From Diplosphaera chodatii (lineage: Eukaryota; Chlorophyta; Trebouxiophyceae; Prasiolales; Stichococcaceae): 64,000 nucleotides of DNA. The DNA is taken from assembly GCA_032358165.1 (NCBI GenBank), contig JAALGY010000052.1, positions 124,001 through 188,000 on the forward strand, given 5' to 3'. Position numbers and translations under genes: made by a program. Shown piece by piece: positions 49,219 through 60,700 of the stretch. Each line of letters opens with the position of its first letter. The stretch's first letter is position 1. A model generated the notes under the pieces. The model saw only the letters and a program-made list of their open reading frames with translations. It did not search any database and was not told where the DNA came from.

Positions 49219-51570
49219 ATGTGTTCAGGAGAGAGGATGGCACAGCCTGCTTGTGTGCCGCAGCCGCAGCTGTGCGCCACTGACTGGGTCTCAGGGTCTT
49301 GCTGCAGGTCGGAGGAGCAGATTCGAGAACACTTCAACGGCACGGGAAACAGCAACGGCCAGAACGGCGCGGCGGCCTGCGGTCGTGACAGTCCCTCAGC
49401 ACAGGTGTGCGGCTGATGTGCCGATGTTTGGTGCGCGCTGCAACCTGGGCACGATGTGATGACATCACGCTGCACGTACGCCCACAGCAGACACGACAGA
49501 GCATCGGCTGACAAGCACTGGCGCATCCGCCACACGCCTGTAACGTGACAGCATGATGGCAGCGACGAAGGCCTTGCCCTGTGCAGGAGTCTGCACATCT
49601 TCCGGAGCCCAGCGCAGAGGAGTTCAGAACGTGGTTCCCAGGGCTGGCGATCAGCAGAACGGCCTGTTCCAATCCCAGGTATGCAGCCTTCACCAGAGGT
49701 TCCACCCAGATATCCTTGCCAGCGACCTGCTTGTCTGAAGACAATACGCGGGCGCGTGACAGAGCTCCTACTGTAGCAGCACCGCATTCTTCCAGCTTGT
49801 GGACCGAGTTGTATCTGGGTATGCAGGTGGCGGGTGCTGTGCTTCCCAAACGCGGGCAACGCTGAGGACATGTACACCAACGAGGGCACCGGCCCTCGCA
49901 GGGCGCCCAGCCCTCTGCTGGTGGGTCCGGCACCCAGACACTTCCAGTCCCTGTGGTGCTGGCCTCGATAAGGCAGCAGTGAGTGCCATTCGCATATGGC
50001 CAGGCACAGCCGCATGTGCACAATGCACCGCACAGCAATACCATGCAGCTTCGGTGTGCCAACGGGCCGGCCTGCTCAGCCACAGCTGATGTTGTTGGCG
50101 TCAAGGACAGCAGCAGCCCTGAGCTGGCGTTGCCGCAGCTGGCGGCGCTCTGCCTGTGGTGCAGCACTGCTTACATGTGTCCAACAGGACTTATGTTGCC
50201 ACCGAAGCATGAGCAGCAAGCACAGGGCAGTGTAGCAAGCAGCGAGGCAACAGGGAGCAGAGGTGAGGGCCACAGTAGACAGGGCATTGTGCACCAAGCC
50301 TGGCAAGGCTTCCTGCTTTGGCTTTGCAGGAGTGGTGCCGCGCCAACCAGGCGGAGTGCCTTGCGGTGCAGCTGCCGGGGCGCGCGATGCGGTCGAGGGA
50401 GCCGTGCATCACGTCAGCCCGCCAGCTCGCGGCGCAGCTCCTGCCGGTGGTCGCCTCCCGGCTGCAGAGCGTGCCATACGTGGTGAGCTCTGGCTGCGAA
50501 TGCCCCGTGCTGGGTTACGGTGCTACAACACATTCCAATAACCCCGCTGCTGCCCTTCTGCAGGGAGTCCGTGTTGTATTTGAGCACAGCTGATGCCGCT
50601 ACCAGCGCAGCACGACCCGCCGCCTGCAAGTGTTGCTGGACGGCTGCTGACGCCGCCCCGCTGGCGACGATGCAGGTCGTCGCGCACAGCGTGGGGACGT
50701 GGGTGGCGTTCGAGCTGCTACAGGCGGCGCGCTCGGCGGGACTGCCGATGCCGCAGCACGCATTCCTCAGCGCCATGGCCGCGCCAGACATACCCGAGGC
50801 CAGGCGTCCCTGGCGGCGGCAGCGGGAGCTGTCGGAGGCAGACTTTCAGGCATGGCCCTCGTTGTGCGCTGTTTGCTGTCACTTTACTGCTGGGCGCTTG
50901 CACTGCGAAGCATACTGGATCCGGAGTGCTCCATCAGCCTGCTCTGTCCGATTTGGCCGAGGCTGCATGCCGCCAGGCATATGCTCGCACAAATGTGCAA
51001 GCGGCAGCTTCCCTGCTAGACTGCAATGTCAGCAACCCCATTTGCTGGTGTCTGCAGGATGAGTGCCGCTCTTGGGACGTCAACGACATAGTCTTTTCTC
51101 CGGCCCTGTGGCCGACATACCACCACCTCATGCGCTCGGACTTCCAGCTCTTCGACGAGTATACCTTTGAGCACGAAGGTGGGCGCATCGTGCGCACACA
51201 GCTGACGTATCTGGCCTGTATATACATACATGCACACGGTCCTGGTGGCTCGCATGTTGCCTACGTCAACCCCTCTGTCCAGTGACATCATACACACACC
51301 AGCAAGGAACTCAAAAACTGGATGCACGTGCCAGTTCCTGCAATTGGTGCATGTTTGGTTGTAGGAGCAGACGCCTTCGACTTCCCGATCACGACTTTTA
51401 GCGGCAGCCGAGACCGCAAGATTCATGCCGACATGGTGTCTAGGTGGCAGCGCTTCACAACAGCAAGGTTTTCATGCAGCAAGATCGAGGGACACCACTT
51501 GTGGCAGCTTGACAAGGCTGCCAAGCAGGACTGGCTGTCGCACATCGTGAATGACCTTGAACTACTATGA
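49219..51570 (+). CDS. Type II thioesterase (alpha/beta hydrolase, GrsT/OLAH-like)
   Basis: Seven exons, 49219-49404, 49587-49678, 49827-49920, 50330-50482, 50676-50849, 51058-51178 and 51365-51570, give 341 residues; a Met at 49237 is an alternative start. Family blocks are in order: WRVLCFPNAGNAEDMY (usually CFP.AGG), CLAVQLPGRAMRSREP, the nucleophile motif VVAHSVGTW (Ser 180), ELSEADFQ, MRSDFQLFDEYTF, then TTFSGSRDRKI (Asp 290) and KIEGHHLW (His 317). The catalytic triad is complete. Such enzymes release stalled acyl chains from polyketide or peptide synthases or end fatty-acid synthesis. No synthase is seen in the window, so the partner is unknown. The first 60 residues are not conserved family sequence and contain Asn/Gly-rich filler. 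The intron after 50849 opens with GC (CAG|gcatgg). Confidence 0.85.
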
Positions 51571-52777
51571 TGTCGAATGCAAGGCAGGCATCATGTGCTG
51601 GAAAGCAACAATTTTTGGACGATCGCGTGTGCAGCGCAGGGCACACCAAATCTATTGGCATGCCACATATTGGGTCGTTACAGTCTTGATCAAGCATCAG
51701 GTATCTTTGAAGTTTCCACCCCAGTATTGGTACACACGCACTCGGTGGCGTCTGCCAGACTGGCGAGTGCCCACGGTGGTAGGTTCCCAGGCAGCTTCTT
51801 CGGTGCCTGGCAATTTGGCATGCGCACAAAGTGACACACTCATCTTCGCCAAACCTCTTGCGCGCAAAATACACTTGCGTAACTCACCAGCCACCGACAT
51901 CGATCTCCAGAGTTTTCAGAAGGCATGCAAGCGCAGCCGGGTCTTATACATTGCATCATCACATCCTGGCGTGGCAGAGCGATCGCAAGCAAGCAAGCCA
52001 GCACGCATCGCCACTGAACTGCTGCTGAACAGCATTTGGTCGAGCCAACATCATTGCAGTCAGCATCTCGTCAGTGCTGCTGTTATATAAAGGGAGTGCA
52101 GCGCGCATGGGCAACAGCCAGGCTGTGCAGCAGGTGCGTGATGGTACTGCCGAAGCTATATTTCGAAGTTTCAACATTCCAGTGCGTCAGTGTTCAACCC
52201 CGTCCTGCCCGATGGAATGTTTTACTCCGGTAGCGTGATGACAGTGGCAGAAAGCGCTAAGTTTTGCGGGCTAACGACGGCACGGGCGCAGCTGATGACG
52301 CAGGTACGTGCGGGCACGGGCGGGGCAATGATCCGATCAGCATGTCAGTGTTTGTTACCGATGCAGATCATAGAATTCTCGTCTCAGCTCATCATCTCTC
52401 GATCGACATTGCTGCACAGCAACTGCACTGCGTCCCGCAATGCAATATGCCGCGTGCGTGCACGATCACGTCACCAGCCAATACAATCATCTGCTCGACC
52501 TTCTCGGTGCCATTGATCCCGCATCACGGTGCTTCGTTGTTTTGCTGACTGCATGAGGCCCTCGACAACACTGAGACCCTCTAGCACGTTCAGAAGTACC
52601 GGTTGGGGCCAGCAGGGTGGGGCAGGGGCCGGGCTTCCCTCGCCATGTGCCTCGGCAACTTTGCCGTGATTATCTGAAGCAGTACCATTTTTTCACTTCG
52701 CGCTTATGTGTCGCACCCTGCGGGGCTGTACGTCGGAAGTAACCCATGTGACTCTGTCTTGCTTTCAGGGCACCGCC
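51571..52777. other. Gap between thioesterase and PA14 genes (both +)
   Basis: 1.2 kb without a supported gene. A good TATA sequence (TATATAAA, 52084-52091) is followed by ATG at 52108 reading MGNSQAVQQ up to a GTGCGT donor; no continuing exon could be found. It may belong to a transcript start of the PA14 gene or to a tiny unidentified gene. Confidence 0.4.
52084..52091 (+). promoter_or_regulatory. TATA-box-like sequence TATATAAA
   Basis: An AT-rich 8-mer matching the TATA consensus within GC-rich DNA, about 690 bases before the PA14 gene start codon. Confidence 0.35.
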
Positions 52778-55700
52778 ATGCAGAGCGGAGTGCCGCGCCG
52801 CACGCTGCCGGCGGCGGTGACGCTGCAGCTGGCGCTGCTGCTGACTTGCTGCTGGGTGGGCGCGGCGAAAACGGTGTCGATCGCCAGGCTTGCGGCACGC
52901 AGCGACAGTGAGGTGTGTGCCACCATGCGAGCCGAGCGATCGTGAGTCGCATGTCTGGCAGAACCCGTCTCGCACAGGTGTCTTGGCGCTTTGTGCCTGA
53001 TGCGGAGCGTGATGCTTGCTGTTGTCAGCCTGGCTGGTCAGGCATGCATGGCACCACGCACTTTGGCGTTCACAGCTTTTGACACGTGTAGCAGGCCAAT
53101 GTACATGTGGCAGGGCTGGGGCATGTCAACTTGAAGTAACATCATCAGTATGCTGGGGCCACAAGCAGCGTGCGGGGTCCGCTCCTTGAAGACCGTTCTT
53201 CCGTCAACTGCACACAACATGGCTGACGACGTGCAGAGCCCATTTAGACATGGCTGGAGATCAAGCTGCCAGCCACAGGACATTCTTGTGTCGTGCTACA
53301 GGCGAAAGAGCTGATGCGGCGGTGCGAGAAGAACCCCAAGACTGGCAAGACACGCGGCAAGTGCAGCCCGATCGAGGCCTACATGGTAAGCTTCCCGACC
53401 ATATTCGGAAGGTGTCGCCACAGAAAAGGCTCTGCTTGCTGTCCTGAACTCCTGATGGCATCTCAGGCATGGACAGACAGGCGATGCACAGCACTGGTCT
53501 GTGTGGATGGCATCTGTGGGCGCCTGAAGCCAGTGGCAACACGCTGCATGGTGGCTGCTGACTCCTGGCGTCATTCTGCTGCAGGTCAAATGCGTCAAGG
53601 TAGGTGGGATACTGGGCCAAGTGCCGCTCAACAGCTTGCGCGGCTGCAGGGCACCGAGTGTCGTGCGCGCTCATGAACGATTTGAAGGGACTGGCTGGAC
53701 CCCAGCAGAGAACGTCTTGCCACTAGCAAGATGACCTGCTGCTGGGATGCAACAGGTGCATTCACGGGTGCTGACTCCTGATGCAGGCCCACAACTGGCG
53801 GTGCCTGCGATGCACGTTCAATGAGGGCAAGGGTATTACGGCGAAGGAGTCCAGGTGCACGCAGGTTCGCAGCCCTGGGCTCTGCGTGCTGAAGGGTGGC
53901 GAAGCAGGTGCGTCACCCTGCTCAAGCCAGAAAACGAGCACATATGGCACCAGCTGTCCGGATGGCTGATGTTGCCGGTGAAGCATAGATGACCATGAGT
54001 AGCAGGGCGAAGGGATTGCTGACACCTGTGGATGGCAGTGGCGCAGTGTGCACACGCTGCACAGAGGGAACGCCACCATGATGTGTCAACACGCGCTGCA
54101 GTGTGCCGCCCGGGAGTTGAACCGCTGGCCGGCCATACCAAGCAGAACGTACGCAGCTGCCGGCCTGGTCACGCCAAGCATGGTGTCGGCAACTACAAGT
54201 AGGGTTTCCCTCTTGGAGGCTGCGCTGACCCCATGCCCCTGTGACAGCTGCTGCCCCTGCATGGGAGCTATTGTGCGGGCTGGCCTCACTCGCCCGCGTA
54301 CTGCGCCCTTACCACTACCCTGATCCCGTGTGGCATGAACGCGGGCAGGTGTGTGCTGTGCTCTGGGCGGGGCTGGACGCCGCGCATCGGCGCCACCAGC
54401 TGCAGGTGGGCACCACCCTGCAAAGGCTATGCGCATCTGTGCTTGCGTGCACTGCACGCAGCATGCCTCCGCTGCAATAGTCCTGACCCCACAGGAGACC
54501 CACAGGTAACTGTCTGCGTGCTTTCGGCAGGCTGTGTCCGGTCGGCTTCATCATCAACAGGGCCCGGACGACCTGCACAGGCAAGTGGCGGCAGACTACT
54601 CATGCTGTCTTCTCGCTCAGCCTCCCAGCCCCTGGACCCTGAAACCTTTGCTTGGACATGCACGGTCGACGAGGGAGCTGCACAGCTGCCGTCATGCAGA
54701 CCCATGCTGATCTGCGCGGCAGGCGTCTAATGGGTGGCTGTCTGCTTGCTGATCTGTCCGTCACGCCAATCACTGCAGCGCCCAGAAGGAAGGCTCCCCC
54801 GAAGAGTCCGACCTCCCATCCGCCACCGCCATCACCGAGCCCGCCGCCACCCCGTCCGCCATCACCGCCGCCGCCAAACCCGCCGCCCTCACCTCCACCC
54901 TCACCCCCACCAAACCCGCCGCCGCCGCCGCCCTGCATCGGGCTCCGCCAGGACGTGTTTCTGCTCAGCGCCGACATGAAGCAGTTCACATTCACCTACC
55001 TGCGCGACAACACGCCGCTGCCAATGGGCAGGCCCTGCGCGCTTCCCTGCACATACCCGTGAGTGGCGCAGCCTTGCAGCAACGACAGAGCAAGCGCCTG
55101 GTTCTATGATTGCGCGTGCAGCGAGACTGACAGCACGCAATGGCATTGATGACAGTCGGTGTAGTGCTGACACTTCAAATTGAGATAATTGAGCCAGCAG
55201 ACTGATGCCGATTGGCTTTCCCGCAATATGGAAATAGTGTGGTGTCCCCTGCAGGTACGACCCCAACACGCCAAACATCACTCAGCAGGTGGAGGAGCCA
55301 ACAAACGGCTACTGCGACCTAAGTGCCACAGCGCCCTGCGGTGCGCTTTTGAAAGCTCACTGCCTGGCACTGACGCAAGGTCAAGCCGCAGGTGGCACAC
55401 GAGTGTGCTGGGAGGTCGAGCCTGTGTTGCAGCACCACAGTGCAGCGCAGAGGTAGCCGTTGGAATGCAGGAGCTCATATCTGCTGCTTGTGCACCGGCT
55501 GCGCCCTCAGACATACATCGTAGTCGTCTGCGGCTGTATCTTTGCTACCGAGCTCCTATCCTGTGCAGCAGTCCATGCCGTTTCAGGTGGCTATACATTC
55601 GCCATGTTATATAAATCCCCTGTGCATCACGCAGGCCTGATTGGCCCCACGGCTGTGCCGTTCACCGTCAACGAGAACAGGACCTGTCCCGCCACCTTCG

Positions 55701-56703
55701 ACAACCTCTACATCGGCGGTGGCCAGAACCCGCCGCCGGTCGGAGGGAGCGACGTTGGGGTGCCTGGCCTGCAGGCGGAATACATCGTTCGGTGGGCAGC
55801 ATCGCATCTGGAAAACCTGCGCCTCCATCGGTGTTGAGCACATGGCACGAATGGACACCGCCATCAGCCGCTGATGGGGCCTGTGCGTGGCTGCTCTGCA
55901 GGTGGACTGGAGGAATCACCATTCCCAAGACTGGCACCTACAGCTTCTCTCTTACAGGGGATGACGGCATCGGTCTCTTCATCAATGGTGCAACAGTTTG
56001 CTGTTGGTGTTGGTCAGCTTACACGTCTCCCATTGCCACGAGCATACTGACATGGTGTCGGGGTTTTGCTAAGGTGGACGAAGTGCGCAACATCGCCCGC
56101 CCCACCATTGCGCCCATGCACTTCCTGCAGGCACCTTCCTCCTCCAGAAGTCCGGTTACCGTGGAGTGGAGTGGGTAGTGGCGAGCGTGAACCTGACAGC
56201 AGGTACGGAACATCCTCCGCTCTGCATGCGCGCCTGTGCTTCCAGCTCAACATGTTCAGGACTGTTGGTTGATTAGAAATCGAACGTGCCTGAAATGTCG
56301 TCCAGCCGTCCTTCCAGTGCAATCTCACATCATACGGTACGCATGTGCCTGAGCCAAGACGCAACCCAAAACTGCAACGCATGCACTCACATGTTGTGTG
56401 CCTGCAGGTGTCTATCCGTTTGAAGTCCAGTTTTATCAGTGGGCCAGCGGCTCTGCTGCGGTGGTGTACTGGTGCGTTCACAGCTTGGATCATTGAGCAG
56501 CATGGCAGCAGCGTCCGGCCAGCCATGTATCAGGCTAGCAAGCTTCTGGCTGTTCGAAGTGCGCGTATGCCTGCAACACCCGAAACTGCTGCCAGGCTGC
56601 ATCACTGATCTGCAGGAACTGGAACGGCACAGACATCGATACCACCCCCGACGCGTGCGCTGGAGCGCCAAGCAACCCGCAGATAGGTACGCCTGTAGCT
56701 TGA
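52778..56703 (+). CDS. Secreted Cys-rich, Pro-rich protein with a C-terminal PA14 domain
   Basis: Thirteen exons sum to 1416 nt (471 residues): 52778-52912, 53302-53385, 53787-53907, 54102-54198, 54349-54405, 54531-54580, 54779-55058, 55255-55379, 55635-55791, 55902-55987, 56131-56202, 56408-56471 and 56616-56703. The signal peptide core is AAVTLQLALLLTCCWVGAA. A Cys-rich module follows (WRCLRCTFNEG, VRSCRPGHAKHG, KCVLCSGRGWTP, RARTTC), then a Pro/Ser-rich linker (PPPSPSPPPPRPPSPPPP) at about 189-227, then a Cys-containing spacer. The PA14 domain runs from about 320: GITIPKTGTYSFSLTGDDGIGLFING (Asp 389-390) and YPFEVQFYQWASGSAAVVYWNW. PA14 domains often bind glycans on surface proteins. Intron 6 opens with GC (CACAG|gcaagt at 54581). 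The N-terminal module matches that of the Hint gene. The donor at 55379 is the least certain. Confidence 0.9.
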
Positions 56704-57796
56704 TGTCGTGGCTGGTTGTGCCCTCTACTGCAGTTGATGGACGATGCTGTGTGCCATGCACGCAGCTGCGGCGTGCTCCATGATGCATGTGACTTGCAAC
56801 GTGCGATGATGCGCCTGCAAGCGGCATACCGACTGCTGACAGTAATGCTGCGCAGTGGGCGGTGCTGCATATCGGGCCATCCCCAAGTCCGCATTCTGCG
56901 CAGCAGCGCCTTCGACTGCACCCCCGCCACCATAGCGGGTGCAGTGAAGGGTGACAGCATAGCAAGCATGCATGACCCTATGTATAACCCCGTGCATTTT
57001 CAAGGGTTGACTGCATACAAGGCGACTGGTGTGAGAGTCTCAAACGTACAACGATGGCTTCCACATGCATGCTGAGTGACCAGTTTTGACGCTCACATCT
57101 GCAGGTGACTGGAGACACCGCACTACAGCCATTGGTCCAATGAAGATGCCATCGTGGCAGGCAAAGGCGCACAATGAAGATTGCATATGCATAAAAACAA
57201 TGCTAGGCATGGCAAGGGGAAGATTGCTGGCGAATTCAAACTTTGGTACGTGGAGGCAAGGCATGCGCAAGTATTTTCATCAGCCGCAGAGCTTGGGGCG
57301 GCAGTGCTTTTAAGGCTGGAATTTCAGACGAGCGGAAATACAACCGAAGGGTGTCTGCATGCAGTCTGATACGGTAGACATTCAGATGCACAACAAATCA
57401 GGTGTTCTTACCATCGTCATCAATCAAGCAGAACCAAGCCAATGCCAGATGACCCTCTAAGTCAATCCTCGACGACATCACCATCATGCCATGCTTGCCC
57501 TGTTGAGCGGTCACATCCACCGATCATCACATTCACCAAACGATCAAGGACAGAACCACATAGCGTACAACACCCCTAGCTTGAGTTTGCTGCATGACTG
57601 CCCTACTGCACCAGCAACGTCCAAGAGGGACGCTAATGTCACATGCTGTCGGCCGCTGCATGCCATGCTCCAGGGCTTCAGGTGTTCACTGTCCAAAAGG
57701 GTATGTCTCTGGTGGCTGCACAGTAAAAATGAACAGTGGTCCGGCAAGCCCATCATCAGTGCTTGGTTGGGTTGAGCAGCAGGATGCGACCACCAG
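56704..57796. other. Gap between convergent genes (PA14 protein and erythromycin-esterase-like)
   Basis: 1.1 kb of 3' flanks, less GC-rich than the genes. Several short frames have no motif or splice support. Confidence 0.5.
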
Positions 57797-60700
57797 TCAG
57801 GTGGGACCGAGGGGATGGCATGTGATGGTGTCTGCATCAGCCCACAGTGTTCCTCCCTCAAGCAAGGGTGCGCTGCCCCAAACACGAGTTGGCAGAGCAC
57901 TTGACGCCATCACCTCGTTGCGTTCCGCCTCGCCGCCCAGGGTGCCCTTGCCGGGGTCAAGCGGCGCCACAGGGTGGGTGTCCTCCCAGAAGGCGACCGC
58001 GTCAAACTGGCGCCCCAGCGTTGCATCGAAGTAGTGGCTGCGCTTCTCGATGTATGGCGAGTCGTTCCTGCAGCGCCCATGGAGCATTTGTCAAGGACAG
58101 CTTCGGTGTTATGAATGGGATGGCAGCCATCAGCGCACGGCAGCTGGTGTAGTATTCCCATACATGGCAACACGATGTACAGGTGTGACATATGCAGCAC
58201 GGTGTTTTGGACACTGACAGCTCATGCTTGAGTAGTGCTACCTGCTACACTGCCAAACCTGGAGCGTCCAATGCCACTCACGCACCGGTAGATGACGCCA
58301 ATGGCACGCTCCAGCCGGGACGCCTTGCGCAAAGGCTGCTTCACGTCGTCCGGGGCGTTCTTGAGGTCCACCGCCATGATGGGCTGCCCCACGTCATGCA
58401 GCGCCCGCTCGTGGCTGCCTGCAGTGTCGGTGCGCAGCGCAGTGGCATTGTCCATTAATAATATAGACTGTTGGAAAGCGGCGTTTCGATCAGCAGCACC
58501 TGATGCGCTCGCAGCAGCCCGTCTGCTGTACATTGGTTGGCACAACTTTTGCTGAAAGGGTATGCGAATACAGTATCCATTGTATGGACGGGCAGTAGGG
58601 CACTGTGCGCAGCGGGCCTGATGTCGCGGCATCCTGCAGAAGCAAAGGAGGATGCACCTTCGGCTGCGGGGGTGACGGTCTTGAACTTCAGCGGCGCGCC
58701 CCAGTCGTCGGCCGCCGCCACGCTGCCCTTGTAGCCCAGCTGCCCCACCAGGCAGGTGCGCTCCTCACCATAGCTGCACCAGACGGAATGTTACAATGTG
58801 TCGTGCATTGCTTCGAGCAAGCCCCTTGTCCTTAGCACACATGATGCAATGACCCACCGCTTTTCAGCGTACAGTACTCTGCTGCTCTGGCTTCATTTGT
58901 CTTTCAAGCAAGTCTGGGGCACCGATTCCGCAGCATCTGGGAATCGCGGCTTCCAGCATCTGGGGAGTGACATGCTAGAGGCCCCACCGCTGGCGGGTGA
59001 GCTGGCCCAGGTTGACCTCGCTGCGGCTCCTGCCCATGTCCGTGAAGCGCGCGTCGCCCAGGTGGCTGTTGTGCGCCCCTGCGCAGGCGAGCACTGCGTG
59101 TTGTGGTTTATTCAGCTGCCCGGTCGGTGACAAGTCACCGCAGTGACGCATGCTGCTGTGGGCAGGTTGTTTGCCTGGACCTCAAAGCCTGCAGTTGGTG
59201 CGCGGCCGCGATGGCGGCAATTGTGCTGTTCGACCAGGAGCCGCAGGCAGTCTTGCAAGGGATGCTCAGTGAGGGTGCCATGGCGTGGGTGTCAGCAGGG
59301 AGCAGGTGCGCACAGATGACGATCTTGGGGCGGTCAATGCCGCGGGACTTTAGGTGGTCGGCCAGCGTGCCGGCCGTGTCCGCCATGTGGGTGTCCCTAC
59401 AGCCGAGACGAGAGTCTGAGTCTGATGGGTGTGCGCGCACCAGGAGGTCTTTACTGAGCAGCAGGATCCTGGACACATTGTTACGATTCAGCAGCAATCC
59501 TCGTGCGAGGAACTCCGTGCCTGATGTTCCAGGTCAGCTCATCTGCAGCACAGATGCAACTCGTTGTCACACGGTGTTATACATATGAACATACTGAAAG
59601 GTTGAGCGGCATGATGATGCTGTCCTTCAGGACCAAGAGAGCTCAGGTGCACTGCTCACCCTTGAAAAACATGTTGCCTGCCCACGGCACACCAGAAAGG
59701 CCTCAGGATCCTCGACATGCTCATGTATGCCCCGATTCACAGGCGTGACGGCATCTGCTGTCAAGACGTACATGTGAGCCTGCCAGCTGCAAACCCACCA
59801 GAGCAAGAGCCACCCAACCACAGCATCTAGACAGAAGGTGTTGAGACCCACGATAGTATTCCTCAGCGTCCTTGACGACTCTGGCGTTGGCGGCAGCAGC
59901 AAAGTCGACTTCCTCCTTCCCCAGGTCGCCTTTCACGGCGGGCCGGCGCTGGCCCACCTGCAGCAGAGCAAGAGATGTCAGCAACCTGCCTGGGGTTGCA
60001 GGCACAAGGGTGAGAGGTGCACCACTGCTTCCTGCAGCGAGCTTGACAGAGGCAGGCGGCCGGCACTCGGCACCATGCAAGACGCAAGGGCATGTGATCT
60101 CAGTCTGGCCGGTCTTCTTCTTTAGCACAGCCACACATGGTAGCAGCTGCTAAGATGCATCCTCCAAACCGACATCACTTTGTCCACCATCAGGCCTGCA
60201 GGCTTTGGACATAGTCTACGGAAGCTGGCGCAATGCTACAGAATGGTAGCGCGCTATCTTTGACTTGTTTAAGTTTCACAATCACGAAACGCCCACCTTC
60301 TCCAGCACTTCCTTCAGCTCCTTGACGGCGGCCTTGTCGCACGGCGTGCCGCCCATGGCCAGCTGGAAGGCGTAGTTCACCGCGTCCTCGCCGTACCTGC
60401 AACCAATGCACAACCGGCACATGCAGCAGCTGATGCTGGGAATGCTGCCGTCTGTTGGAGCCGGAACAGAGGCAGAATGCACTCAGATTGCGGGGCAGCT
60501 GCAACAGCTGCAGACTGCGAGGCTTGGCAACACTGTTATGCGGGTGTGTATGACTCCTCAAACACATACAGATCAAGCCTGCGCACTGGTCAAAGCAGTG
60601 GTAGCGGTGGCGGGCGCGCTTTGCTGCCTCCGGGTCGACCTGCGCCGGCAGATTGGAGGCATCTCATGCTTTCCATGTCAACTATCTTAGTACTGTCGGC

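Noticed and set aside
49170..50167. Minus-strand frames of 287 and 277 codons
   Set aside because: They overlap thioesterase exons on the plus strand that fit phase and family motifs; the minus frames show no domain.
41581..56703. Pherophorin identity for the two (SPP)n proteins
   Set aside because: They share only the proline linker with pherophorins; the flanking Cys pattern and the Hint and PA14 domains are different.
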